Shown here one piece after another: positions 25,900 through 33,996 of a stretch of DNA of 64,000 nt. Source of the DNA: Chersky-840 sp963838775 (GTDB lineage: Bacteria > Actinomycetota > Acidimicrobiia > Acidimicrobiales > UBA8190); assembly GCA_963838775.1 (NCBI GenBank), contig CAWISP010000032.1, forward strand, positions 245,043 through 309,042, written 5' to 3'. Below the pieces are notes generated by a model. It saw nothing but the letters and a program-made list of their open reading frames with translations, was not told the origin of the DNA and made no database searches. Positions within the stretch are counted from its first letter, which is position 1. The number at the start of each line of letters is the position of its first letter. The translations under genes were made by a program, and so were the position numbers.

Positions 25900-26577
25900 G
25901 TGAGCAACCGGATCCTCCTAGTGGAGGACGACGAGCGCATCCGCGCGTCGATGCGCCTCGCCCTCGAGGACGAGGGGTACGAGGTCGACGAGGCGGGGTC
26001 GGGCGAGGTGGGGCTCGAACGGTACGCGGAACAACCCGCCGACGTCGTGCTCATCGACCTCATGCTGCCGGGCATGGACGGCTTCGAGTGCTGCCGACAG
26101 CTGCGGCGCACCAGCGCGGTGCCCGTCATCATGGTGACGGCGCGCAACGACACCCACGACGTCGTGGCGGGGCTCGAAGCCGGGGCCGACGACTACGTCA
26201 CCAAGCCCTTCGTCGCCAAGGAGCTCGCAGCACGTATCCGCGCCCTATTGCGTCGCTCCCGATCCGTCGACGCCTCCGATGTGCTGTCGTTCGGCGACGT
26301 CGAGGTCCTGCCCGACGAAGGCACGGTCCGGAGAGCCGGCGTCGAGGTGCACTGCACCCGCACGGAATTCCGTCTCCTGTGCGAGCTCGCCACCAACCCT
26401 GGCAAGGTGCTGAGCCGGGAGCAACTCCTGGACCGGGTGTGGGGCTACGACTACTTCGGTGACGGACGGCTCGTCGACGTCCACATCAGGCGACTGCGCA
26501 CCAAGATCGAAGCCGACCCCGCCAATCCCCGACACATCCTCACCGTGCGTGGGATGGGCTACAAGCTGGCAACCTGA
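25900..26577 (+). CDS. mtrA: OmpR-family response regulator, MtrA-like
   Basis: A 225-residue regulator. The receiver domain has acidic D10/D11, phospho-acceptor D53 (LIDLMLPGMDG), T80 and K102 (YVTKPF). The C-terminal winged helix contains CTRTEFRLLCELATNPGKVL and the recognition region VDVHIRRLRTKIE. The following kinase and LpqB-like lipoprotein identify the cluster as the conserved actinobacterial MtrAB-LpqB type, which controls cell wall and division genes. GTG 25900 starts SNRILLVEDDE; the next gene follows after 9 nt. Confidence 0.92.
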   Translation: MSNRILLVEDDERIRASMRLALEDEGYEVDEAGSGEVGLERYAEQPADVVLIDLMLPGMDGFECCRQLRRTSAVPVIMVTARNDTHDVVAGLEAGADDYVTKPFVAKELAARIRALLRRSRSVDASDVLSFGDVEVLPDEGTVRRAGVEVHCTRTEFRLLCELATNPGKVLSREQLLDRVWGYDYFGDGRLVDVHIRRLRTKIEADPANPRHILTVRGMGYKLAT

Positions 26578-26586
26578 GGGCCCGGC

Positions 26587-28095
26587 ATGCGCGCCCTGCG
26601 CACGCGCCGTGTGAACCTCATCGGCGACGCCCCACCCCGCCACACCCGCCCGCGCCGACGACCGTGGTCCAACCTCGGCCTGCGGGCTCGTGTCACGGTC
26701 ACGTTCGGGCTGGGAGCGCTGGCCCTGTCGGCGACCATGGCCGGCATCACCTACTTCACGGCCCGGCAATTCATCCTCAGAGAGCGCGAGACGGCGATCC
26801 TGCGCCAGGCCTACGTCAACGCGTCGTTGGCACGCTCGTCGCTGCGGTCGGTGAACCCCAACATCTTCCAGCTGCTGGCCTCGCTCGACACCGTGCCCGG
26901 CTCGCGCTCGGTGCTCGAGCTCAAGGGCCAGTGGTACGCCACCTCGATCTCGGTGGGCGAGAACGCCATCCCTCTCGCCATGCGTGTCATGGTCCTGTCG
27001 GGGACGCCGGCCACGCAACACTTCGTGCTCGGCAACACGCCGCAGATGGCCGTCGGCCTGCCCATACCGAGCGTCAGCGCGTCGTACTTCGAGGTGTTCT
27101 CGCTCGACGACCTCAGCCGCACCCTGCGCATCCTCGCCCTCGCCCTCGCCGGGGCCGCCTTGTTGACCACGGTGGCGGGCGCCGTGATCGGCCGGTGGGC
27201 GAGCGGACGCGCCCTGCGGCCCCTGGCCCAGGTGTCGCGCGCTGCGGAGACGGTGGCCGGTGGGAGCCTCGACACCCGGCTGTTCGCCGAAGGCGACCCC
27301 GAGCTCTCCGCCTTGGCGTCGTCGTTCAACCGGATGACCGACGCACTGCAGGAACGCATCGACCACGAGGTGCGCTTCACCGCCGACGTGAGCCACGAGC
27401 TCCGTTCACCGCTCACGACTCTCTCCACGTCGCTGGGTGTGCTCGAGTCGCACCGCGACGAGCTGCCCCCCCGCAGCCGCCACGCCCTCGACCTGCTCAG
27501 CACCGAGCTCCACCGCTTCCAGCGGATGGTCGACGACCTGCTGGAGATCAGCCGCGTGGACACGGGGTCGGCCGAGCTGTCGCTCGACGAGGTCGAGGTG
27601 GGCGAGCTCGCCCGCCAGGCGGCCGCGGCCGGAGGCGCCGGCGACGTCCCGGTCGACGTGGACCCGTCGGTGTCGGGCTTGCGACTCTGGGTCGACAAGC
27701 GACGCATCGAGCGCGTCGTGACGAACCTGGTGGACAACGCGGAACAGTACGCCGGGGGTGTCACCCGCCTGGCGGTCGACCGCGGTCCGGGCCGCGGGGT
27801 GCGCTTCGTGGTGGCCGACCGCGGCCCGGGGGTGGCGCCTGGTGAGCGCGACCGGATCTTCGAGCGTTTCTACCGGGGCCAGGCGGCGGGCCAGCGCGGC
27901 GTGACCAACGGCACGGGCCTTGGGCTGTCGCTCGTCGCCGAGCACGTGCGACTGCACGGCGGACGGGTGTGGGTGGAGTCCGGCGCCGACGGGGAGAACC
28001 GTTTCGTCATCGAGCTGCCCACGAGGGACGGCGATGGGGACGTCGTGGCGCTGGTACCCGAACCGGAGCGAGAACCGGGGACCGACCGGTCGTGA
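26587..28095 (+). CDS. mtrB: Sensor histidine kinase, MtrB-like
   Basis: A 502-residue membrane kinase. Transmembrane segments lie at about residues 36-58 and 181-203, bracketing a ~120-residue extracytoplasmic sensor. A HAMP domain follows (WASGRALRPLAQVSRAAE), then the HisKA phospho-site H270 in FTADVSHELRSPLTTL. The ATPase has the N box NLVDNAEQY, G1 ADRGPGVAP and G2 NGTGLGLSL. It is the cognate partner of the preceding regulator. Its TGA overlaps the GTG of the lipoprotein gene. Confidence 0.93.
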   Translation: MRALRTRRVNLIGDAPPRHTRPRRRPWSNLGLRARVTVTFGLGALALSATMAGITYFTARQFILRERETAILRQAYVNASLARSSLRSVNPNIFQLLASLDTVPGSRSVLELKGQWYATSISVGENAIPLAMRVMVLSGTPATQHFVLGNTPQMAVGLPIPSVSASYFEVFSLDDLSRTLRILALALAGAALLTTVAGAVIGRWASGRALRPLAQVSRAAETVAGGSLDTRLFAEGDPELSALASSFNRMTDALQERIDHEVRFTADVSHELRSPLTTLSTSLGVLESHRDELPPRSRHALDLLSTELHRFQRMVDDLLEISRVDTGSAELSLDEVEVGELARQAAAAGGAGDVPVDVDPSVSGLRLWVDKRRIERVVTNLVDNAEQYAGGVTRLAVDRGPGRGVRFVVADRGPGVAPGERDRIFERFYRGQAAGQRGVTNGTGLGLSLVAEHVRLHGGRVWVESGADGENRFVIELPTRDGDGDVVALVPEPEREPGTDRS

Positions 28096-28700
28096 TCTTC
28101 TCGCAACATCGCATGCGCCGTTCGGCCACGGCCCTCCTGGCCACCGGAGCGGTCGTGGTCGGTCTCGCCGGCTGTGGCGTGCCGATCGACAACCAACCCG
28201 CGGCGCTATCGCGCCACGGCGTGCCCTTCGACCTCCTGGCGCCCACGCAGTCGACGACCACCATCACCTCCGTCCCGTCGCCGATCGCGATCCCCGTCCG
28301 CATCTACCTCATCGGTCCGACCGGTCACGTCGCGCCCGTGTCCCGTACCGTGACGGTCTCCCCGCCCGACCTCCTCACCGTGCTCAGGGCACTCGTGGCG
28401 GGCCCGACCGACGCCGAGTCGGCGGCAGGACTGCAGAGCGCGGTCACGTCCCAGACCACCGTGCTCGGCGCCAACATCGCCGGAGGCACGGCCACGGTCA
28501 ACCTGGGCGGCACCTTCGGCCAGATCGTGGGCCCACCCGAGATCCAGGCGGTGGCCCAGGTCGTGTTCACCGCGTCGGCGCTCCCCGGCGTGACCGGGGT
28601 CACCTTCGAGCTGACGGGCCAGCCCGTGGAGGTGCCCGTGGGCAGCGGGGCCCTAGTCCCCGTGGCCACGACCGCCCAGTTCCCCGCCTTGGCCCCGTGA
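28092..28700 (+). CDS. Short LpqB-like lipoprotein with GerMN domain
   Basis: A 202-residue lipoprotein with a signal peptide and lipobox VGLAGC (Cys28 from the GTG at 28092). It then has a single GerMN-type domain: IPVRIYLIGPTGHVAPVSRT, LVAGPTDAESAAGL, and the strand GGTATVNLGGTF. In MtrAB-LpqB systems LpqB carries a GerMN domain plus a large beta-propeller and modulates MtrB; here the propeller is absent. The GTG start overlaps the kinase stop (GTGA), supporting a functional link. ATG 28113 is an alternative start. Confidence 0.82.
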   Translation: MIFSQHRMRRSATALLATGAVVVGLAGCGVPIDNQPAALSRHGVPFDLLAPTQSTTTITSVPSPIAIPVRIYLIGPTGHVAPVSRTVTVSPPDLLTVLRALVAGPTDAESAAGLQSAVTSQTTVLGANIAGGTATVNLGGTFGQIVGPPEIQAVAQVVFTASALPGVTGVTFELTGQPVEVPVGSGALVPVATTAQFPALAP

Positions 28701-28716
28701 ATCCCGGCGCGGGCGC

Positions 28717-29133
28717 TCAGTCTCCGGCACCCTGCTCGGTCAAGGCCCCGTCGGCAGAGTGACGAGGCGCGTGGCCCCACAACCGTTCGAGGTCGTAGTA
28801 GGCGCGTGCCTCGTCCTGAAAGACGTGGACGAGAAAATCGCCGTAGTCCATGAGGACCCACGTCAGGTCGCGCAAGCCCTCGGTGGCGCGCGGTCCGCTC
28901 CCCGCGGACTCTTTCACCTGCAGCTCCACCTCGTCGACGATGGCGCGGACCTGGCGGGCGTTGGCACCGCTCGTGATGACGAATGCGTCGGTGACCCCGA
29001 GGAAGTCCCCCATGGAGAGCACCACCGTGTTGCGGCCGAGCTTGGCGTCTGCGGCGCGTGCCGCCACCAGCGCAGCCTCCGGCACCTCGGGAGGTCCGTT
29101 GTCCGCCGACGCCCGCTCGGCGGAGGCCGTCAT
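28717..29133 (-). CDS. rsfS: Ribosomal silencing factor RsfS (Iojap/YbeB)
   Basis: A 138-residue protein that binds ribosomal protein L14 and blocks subunit joining in starvation. Core motifs are DTFVI-type VTDAFVITSGANARQVRAI and WVLMDYGDFLVHVFQ, with YYDLERLW near the end. It lies 88 nt downstream of nadD, the usual pairing. It converges with the LpqB-like gene across only 16 nt. A ~25-residue variable N-terminus precedes the domain. Confidence 0.94.
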   Translation of the reverse strand: MTASAERASADNGPPEVPEAALVAARAADAKLGRNTVVLSMGDFLGVTDAFVITSGANARQVRAIVDEVELQVKESAGSGPRATEGLRDLTWVLMDYGDFLVHVFQDEARAYYDLERLWGHAPRHSADGALTEQGAGD

Positions 29134-29221
29134 ACGGCGGGAACCGCCACACCCACCTCGGTCAAACCCCTCGAGCGCCCATGATCGGGCCCGGCGACGG
29201 TTCGAACGGCATCTGCGCGAC

Positions 29222-29878
29222 TCATCTGGTGCCAGCGTACAGATTTAGCCGGCGAATGCAACGTATGGCGGGCTCGGGAATGAGGAAATCCACGGACCTA
29301 CCCTGGGCCAGCCGCTCGCGGAGCTGGCTGCTCGAGATGTCGAGGGCAGGGATGGCCAGCCGTTCCACCTGCCAACCCGGTGGGTTATCGCCAGATCCCA
29401 CCCCACCGCGATCGACCACCACCAAGGTGACCACCTCGCGCAGCTCCGCCACCCGCTGCCAGGTTCCGAGCTCGCCGGCCACATCGGCGCCGACGATCAC
29501 ATAGGGCCGGGCGCCGGGCGTCGTCGTCAACAACTCACGCACGGTGTCGGCGGTATAGCTCGGACCGCCCCGGTCGATCTCGACACGGCTGACCTCGAGC
29601 CCGGGGATCCCGGCGACAGCGGCCTGCACCATGAGGAAGCGGTCCTCGGCCGCACTGACGGTACGGGTCCCGGCCTTCTGCCAGGGCACGTTGGCCACCA
29701 CCAGGAGGACGCGGTCGAGCTCGAACGCCTCTCGGGCCCATGCGGCCGCCACCAGGTGTCCGACGTGGACGGGATCGAACGTGCCTCCGAAGATGCCGAT
29801 GCGAGGTCCCGGCTCCCGCACCGCATCGCCCCCTGCGCCCGCCGATGTGTCCACGTCCCGAGCGTAGGCGCCAAGCAT
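29222..29878 (-). CDS. nadD: Nicotinate-mononucleotide adenylyltransferase
   Basis: A 218-residue NAD biosynthesis enzyme making deamido-NAD from NaMN and ATP. The HxGH nucleotidyltransferase motif is in IGIFGGTFDPVHVGHLVAA and the C-terminal ISSxxIR-type motif is ALDISSSQLRERL. The first ~25 residues before the Rossmann strand are non-conserved, so the real start could be internal. It is divergent from the DAHP synthase gene with only 15 nt between their starts, so promoters must overlap coding sequence. Confidence 0.93.
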   Translation of the reverse strand: MLGAYARDVDTSAGAGGDAVREPGPRIGIFGGTFDPVHVGHLVAAAWAREAFELDRVLLVVANVPWQKAGTRTVSAAEDRFLMVQAAVAGIPGLEVSRVEIDRGGPSYTADTVRELLTTTPGARPYVIVGADVAGELGTWQRVAELREVVTLVVVDRGGVGSGDNPPGWQVERLAIPALDISSSQLRERLAQGRSVDFLIPEPAIRCIRRLNLYAGTR

Positions 29879-29893
29879 TTACGCTGTAGGCCC

Positions 29894-31240
29894 ATGAGCC
29901 CAGTTGCATGGAGCCCGCAGCGTTGGCGGGATCTCCCCGCCGCGCAACAGCCGGAGTGGCCCGACGCGGACGAATTCGAGCGAGTCCTGAAGGAGCTCGC
30001 CGGCCTACCCCCGCTCGTCTTTGCAGGTGAGGCCCGGACGCTCGAGAGGTCGTTGGCGCAGGTGGCCGAGGGCAACGCCTTCCTCCTGCAGGCCGGAGAC
30101 TGCGCCGAATCGTTCGCCGAGTTCTCGGCCGACGACATCCGGGACAAGCTCAAGGTCATCTTGCAGATGGCGGTGGTCCTCACCTACGGAGCGGGGGTTC
30201 CCGCCCTGAAGGTCGGTCGCATCGCGGGGCAGTTCGCCAAACCGCGTTCGTCGCCCACCGAACTCGTCGGCGACGTCGAGTTGCCGGCCTTCCGCGGCCA
30301 CATGGTCAACGACGACGCCCCCGACGCCATCGCACGCGTGCCCGACCCGCGCCGGTTGGTGGCCGCGTACCACCAGGCGGCTTCCACGCTCAACCTCGTA
30401 CGCGCCTTCACCAAAGGTGGTTTCGCCGACCTGTCCCAGGTCCACCTGTGGAACCAACAATTCGTGGCGTCGAGCGAAGAGGGTCGACGCTACGAGCAGA
30501 TCGCCGGGGAGATCGACAGTGCCCTGCGGTTCATGGCCGCGTGCGGGATCGACCTTGACGCGGAGCAGTCGTTGCACCAGGTCGACTTCTACACGAGTCA
30601 CGACGCGCTGATCCTCGGATACGAAGAGGCGCTCACGCGCATGGACTCGCTCACCGGCGACTGGTACGACTGCTCGGCGCACATGCTGTGGGTGGGCGAG
30701 CGCACCCGCCAGCTCGACGGCGCCCATATCGACTTCCTGTCCGGGATTCACAACCCCATCGGATGCAAGCTCGGTGCGTCGACAACGCCGGCCGAGGCGG
30801 TGGCGCTGTGCGATCGTCTGAACCCCGATCGGACCCCGGGCCGCCTGACGCTGATCACCCGCATGGGCGCCGACGCCGTCGCCGACGCCCTGCCTCCGCT
30901 GCTCGAGGCGGTACGCGCCGCCGGGCATCCGGTCGTGTGGGCGTGCGACCCCATGCACGGCAACACCTTCGTGAGCGAAGGGGGCCGCAAGACCCGGCGC
31001 TTCGACGACATCCTGGCCGAGCTGAAGGGCTTCTTCCTCGCGCACCGCCGGGTGGGCACATGGCCCGGTGGCGTGCACCTCGAGCTCACCGGGGACGACG
31101 TCACCGAATGCCTCGGGGGTTTCGGTGACATCGTCGAGGGACAGCTGCACGAGCGCTACACAACGACGTGCGATCCCCGTCTGAACGCCCGTCAGGCCAT
31201 CGACCTCGCCTTCCGGGTGGCCGAGCTCCTCAGAGCCTGA
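29894..31240 (+). CDS. aroG: 3-deoxy-7-phosphoheptulonate synthase, class II
   Basis: A 448-residue DAHP synthase of the plant-like class II family, catalysing the entry step of the shikimate pathway. Signature blocks are LLQAGDCAESFAEF, LKVGRIAGQFAKPRS, FLSGIHNPIGCKLG, LITRMGAD and WACDPMHGNTF. ATG 29894 gives the canonical WSPQRWRDLPAAQQP N-terminus. There is no Shine-Dalgarno sequence, and TACGCT (29880-29885) ends 8 nt before the ATG, which would make the transcript leaderless. It stands alone, not in an aro operon. Confidence 0.96.
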   Translation: MSPVAWSPQRWRDLPAAQQPEWPDADEFERVLKELAGLPPLVFAGEARTLERSLAQVAEGNAFLLQAGDCAESFAEFSADDIRDKLKVILQMAVVLTYGAGVPALKVGRIAGQFAKPRSSPTELVGDVELPAFRGHMVNDDAPDAIARVPDPRRLVAAYHQAASTLNLVRAFTKGGFADLSQVHLWNQQFVASSEEGRRYEQIAGEIDSALRFMAACGIDLDAEQSLHQVDFYTSHDALILGYEEALTRMDSLTGDWYDCSAHMLWVGERTRQLDGAHIDFLSGIHNPIGCKLGASTTPAEAVALCDRLNPDRTPGRLTLITRMGADAVADALPPLLEAVRAAGHPVVWACDPMHGNTFVSEGGRKTRRFDDILAELKGFFLAHRRVGTWPGGVHLELTGDDVTECLGGFGDIVEGQLHERYTTTCDPRLNARQAIDLAFRVAELLRA

Positions 31241-31450
31241 CCCCCTCGTCGGCGGCGATCGATCTCCGCGACGCGACATCGTCCCGCGTGCATCGGCGCA
31301 GGTGGGCGCCGGTGCCGGGGGTGTCGTTGCTTCGCGTCGTGCTCTCCGTGAGAATGGAACGCACACCCGCCCTTTTCGACACCGCATCTCCGACCCCGTT
31401 TGGAACCCGCGGACGCGCCCTCGCGCAGCAAGGATCGCAGCAACCCCTCC

Positions 31451-33031
31451 ATGCATCGTCTCGCACAACATGTGACGCGTCCCGCCCGCGCGCTCGGTGC
31501 CTTCGCCGTCGCTCTCGCCGTTGTGTCTGGCCTCGTCGCCACCTCGGGCCCAACGCCGCGCCGACTGACCGACGCCGTTACGACCTCGACGGCGGCGGTG
31601 CCGTCGTACTGGCTGGTGGCGTCGGACGGCGGGGTGTTCAACTTCGGGGGCCTGCCCTTCGACGGGTCCATGGGAGGCGTGCGCCTGGCCCAGCCCATGG
31701 TCGGCATCGCCCCCACCACGGGCCTGTCCGGAGCTGACGGCCGGGGGTACTGGACAGTCGCGTCGGACGGCGGGGTGTTCACCTTCGGCACCGCCGGGTT
31801 CCACGGCTCGATGGGAGGCGTGAAGCTCAACAAACCCATGGTGGGCATCGCCGCGGACCCCGCCACCGGGGGCTACTGGACGGTGGCGTCGGACGGTGGC
31901 GTGTTCGCCTTCGACGCACCGTTCTTCGGGTCGATGGGTGCGGTCAAGCTCACCAAGCCGGTGGTCGCCATCGTGGCCACCCCCGACGGGGGCGGTTACT
32001 GGCTCTTCGCGTCCGACGGAGGGGTCTTCGCCTTCGGCGACGCCGGGTTCGCCGGCTCGCTGGGCAACCTCAAGCTCCAGGCGCCGATCGTGGGCGCCAC
32101 CTCTCCCGACGCCGGTGGCTATCTGATGGTGGCCGCCGACGGGGGGGTCTTCGCCTTCGGCGACGCCCGGTTCTACGGATCCCTGGGCGGCCACGCCCTG
32201 GCCCGCCCCGTGGTGGGGATCGCATCCGCGGATCCCGGTGGCTACTGGCTGACCGACTCCAACGGCGCCGTCACCTCGTTCGGCGACGCCGGGTACTTCG
32301 GGTCGGCGCCCCAGCACATCACGGACCCGGTGGTCGGCATCGCCGACGGCCCAGGCACGGGTGTGGCCGCCAACGGCGCCTACCCGTCGGGGAGCTTCGG
32401 GTACGACATCTCGAAATTCCAGGACAACCCCCCGGCGTGCACCAACACGCTCCCGTCGGGACACACCGTCGGCATCGTCCAGGCAACCGGGCAGTCGAAC
32501 GGATCCCCCAACCCGTGCCTGGCCCACGAAGCCCAGTGGGCCGGAGGCGGGCTCAACCTCTACATCTTCATGACGTACGGGACCGACCCCACCGACCAAC
32601 CCGGCTGCAACGGTGACACGTCGTGCAACTGGGGATACGAAGCCGGTGTCTACGCCTACCAGTACGCGCAATCCCAGGCCGTGAACCCCCTGGTCACGTG
32701 GTGGCTCGACATCGAGGCGGCCAACTGGTCGTCGAACACCGCCGAGAACGACCAGGTCGTCATCGGCGCCATCAACGCGCTGCGGGGCGCGGGGGTGAAC
32801 AACGTCGGCATCTATACGAGCCCCCTCTCCTGGAACGGCATCGCCGGTGCCTTCCAACCGGCGGTCCCGTTGTGGGTGGCGTGGTACACCGACGATCCTC
32901 AGGGCAACTGCGCCAACGCGGTGTCCTACGCGGCTCAGAACGGCAACCTCCTGCCCACAGGTGGGGTATGGGTCACCCAGTACACCAATCAGGCGAACGG
33001 GGTGAGCCTCGACGGGGACTACGCGTGCTAG
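31451..33031 (+). CDS. Secreted protein: six YW-VASDGGVF repeats plus lysozyme-like TIM-barrel domain
   Basis: A 526-residue exported protein. ATG 31451 gives a signal peptide (RALGAFAVALAVVSGLVA). Residues ~40-300 are six tandem units of ~41 residues, each of the form YW-x-VASDGGVF-x-FG, FxGSMGG, then a PVVGIA-type strand; these resemble beta-propeller blades. The C-terminal ~200 residues begin FGYDISKFQ and include WWLDIEAANW and VGIYTSPLSWNG, features of GH25/DUF1906-like barrels that act on peptidoglycan or related glycans. Enzyme activity is inference. A 210-nt upstream gap shows no clear promoter. Confidence 0.8.
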   Translation: MHRLAQHVTRPARALGAFAVALAVVSGLVATSGPTPRRLTDAVTTSTAAVPSYWLVASDGGVFNFGGLPFDGSMGGVRLAQPMVGIAPTTGLSGADGRGYWTVASDGGVFTFGTAGFHGSMGGVKLNKPMVGIAADPATGGYWTVASDGGVFAFDAPFFGSMGAVKLTKPVVAIVATPDGGGYWLFASDGGVFAFGDAGFAGSLGNLKLQAPIVGATSPDAGGYLMVAADGGVFAFGDARFYGSLGGHALARPVVGIASADPGGYWLTDSNGAVTSFGDAGYFGSAPQHITDPVVGIADGPGTGVAANGAYPSGSFGYDISKFQDNPPACTNTLPSGHTVGIVQATGQSNGSPNPCLAHEAQWAGGGLNLYIFMTYGTDPTDQPGCNGDTSCNWGYEAGVYAYQYAQSQAVNPLVTWWLDIEAANWSSNTAENDQVVIGAINALRGAGVNNVGIYTSPLSWNGIAGAFQPAVPLWVAWYTDDPQGNCANAVSYAAQNGNLLPTGGVWVTQYTNQANGVSLDGDYAC

Positions 33032-33073
33032 TCGGGGACGACGCGTGCTGAGCGGAGTCCCGGAGCCGAGCCG

Positions 33074-33280
33074 ATGGCGACCCAGGACGACGTCCGCCGT
33101 GTCGCCCTATCACTCGCCAAGGACGACGCTCACTTCGCGTTCTCCGTCCGCAACGGCACGAAACGAAAACGCTTCGCCTGGATCAGGAGCGAGCTGATCG
33201 GTGGCTGGCGCTGCGAGGCACAGCCTGCCCTCGACGACGAATTCGACGCCCGCCATCCCAAGGGGCGCGTCCGGGACTGA
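33074..33280 (+). pseudogene. Truncated MmcQ/YjbR-like fragment
   Basis: Only 68 residues. The start (MATQDDVRRVALSLAKDDAHF) and FAFSVRNGTKRKRFAW match the N-terminal half of MmcQ/YjbR-family proteins, which are normally ~115-125 residues. After FAW the sequence diverges and ends early (HPKGRVRD), without the conserved C-terminal DNA-binding-like half. This looks like a decayed copy or deletion remnant; a short functional variant cannot be excluded. It lies between the repeat protein and a convergent phosphatase gene (8 nt). Confidence 0.55.
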
Positions 33281-33288
33281 CGGGGCGA

Positions 33289-33996
33289 TCAGCCCACCAG
33301 GGCGCGCACGTGGGCAGCGTCGTTGTAGCGCACCAACCGCCATCGCCCCTCCCCTCGCTCCCATTCGGTGAGCGAGGTGTGCTCGGTGGGAAGACCCAGC
33401 CGTCCCCGCTCCGTCGCCACGGGCAGGAAGGCCAGGAGGGTCGACTCGATAACCCCGGCATGACACACGATGACCACGAGCTCGCCACGGTGCGCCTCGG
33501 CGATACGCGTCACCGCCTCTGACGCACGGGTCACGAACGAGCTCCAGCTCTCTCCCCCCGGCGCCACCTCGGTGTCGGGATCAGCGTCGAAGTCGGGCTC
33601 GCCGTAACGGAGGCGGAACTCGTCCCAGGTGAGGCCGTCGGCCTCACCGGGATGCAGTTCACACAGGTCGCAGTCCCCCACCGGCGCGGTTCCGTCCCCG
33701 ATGCTCGCGGCCACGATGCCCCCCGTCTCGAGCGCGCGCGGGAGCACACTGGCATAGAGCGCGCCGGCCTGGGCGAGCTCACCCGTCTCGAGGAGTCGGG
33801 TGAGCAGCGCTTCGGCCTGGCGTCTCCCGGTGGCAGTCAACCCGGTGCATCCCTCACTGCCCCCGACGACACCCCGCACGTTGCAGGTCGCCTCGCCGTG
33901 GCGGATGAGGACGACGCGCGTCACCTCCGCGGTCGCTTGGGGCACGGTGCGGACGCCCGGCGGCGCGCCCCTCGCGCCGGCTCCCGCTGCGCTCAC
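33289..33996 (-). CDS. Histidine phosphatase family protein (phosphoglycerate mutase-like)
   Basis: A 235-residue member of the RHG superfamily. The catalytic motif is VVLIRHGEATCNVRG, the acid/base region has LCELHPGEADGLTW, and the second histidine is in VIVCHAGVIEST. Substrate is unknown; relatives include cobalamin phosphatases, broad phosphatases and acid phosphatases. GTG 33996 overlaps the VWA gene stop (GTGA), so it is the last gene of the proB-proA-moxR-VWA run; a later GTG just before the core is also possible. Confidence 0.87.
   Translation of the reverse strand: MSAAGAGARGAPPGVRTVPQATAEVTRVVLIRHGEATCNVRGVVGGSEGCTGLTATGRRQAEALLTRLLETGELAQAGALYASVLPRALETGGIVAASIGDGTAPVGDCDLCELHPGEADGLTWDEFRLRYGEPDFDADPDTEVAPGGESWSSFVTRASEAVTRIAEAHRGELVVIVCHAGVIESTLLAFLPVATERGRLGLPTEHTSLTEWERGEGRWRLVRYNDAAHVRALVG

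Noticed and set aside
29195..29225. tRNA T-arm-like GGTTCGAA
   Set aside because: The flanking bases do not form a T-stem and no acceptor or D-arm partner lies ~60 nt upstream.
30005..32857. 950-codon minus-strand frame
   Set aside because: It lies antisense to the DAHP synthase and the repeat protein, is His/Gly/Val/Asp-biased as antisense frames in GC-rich DNA are, and has no family motif.
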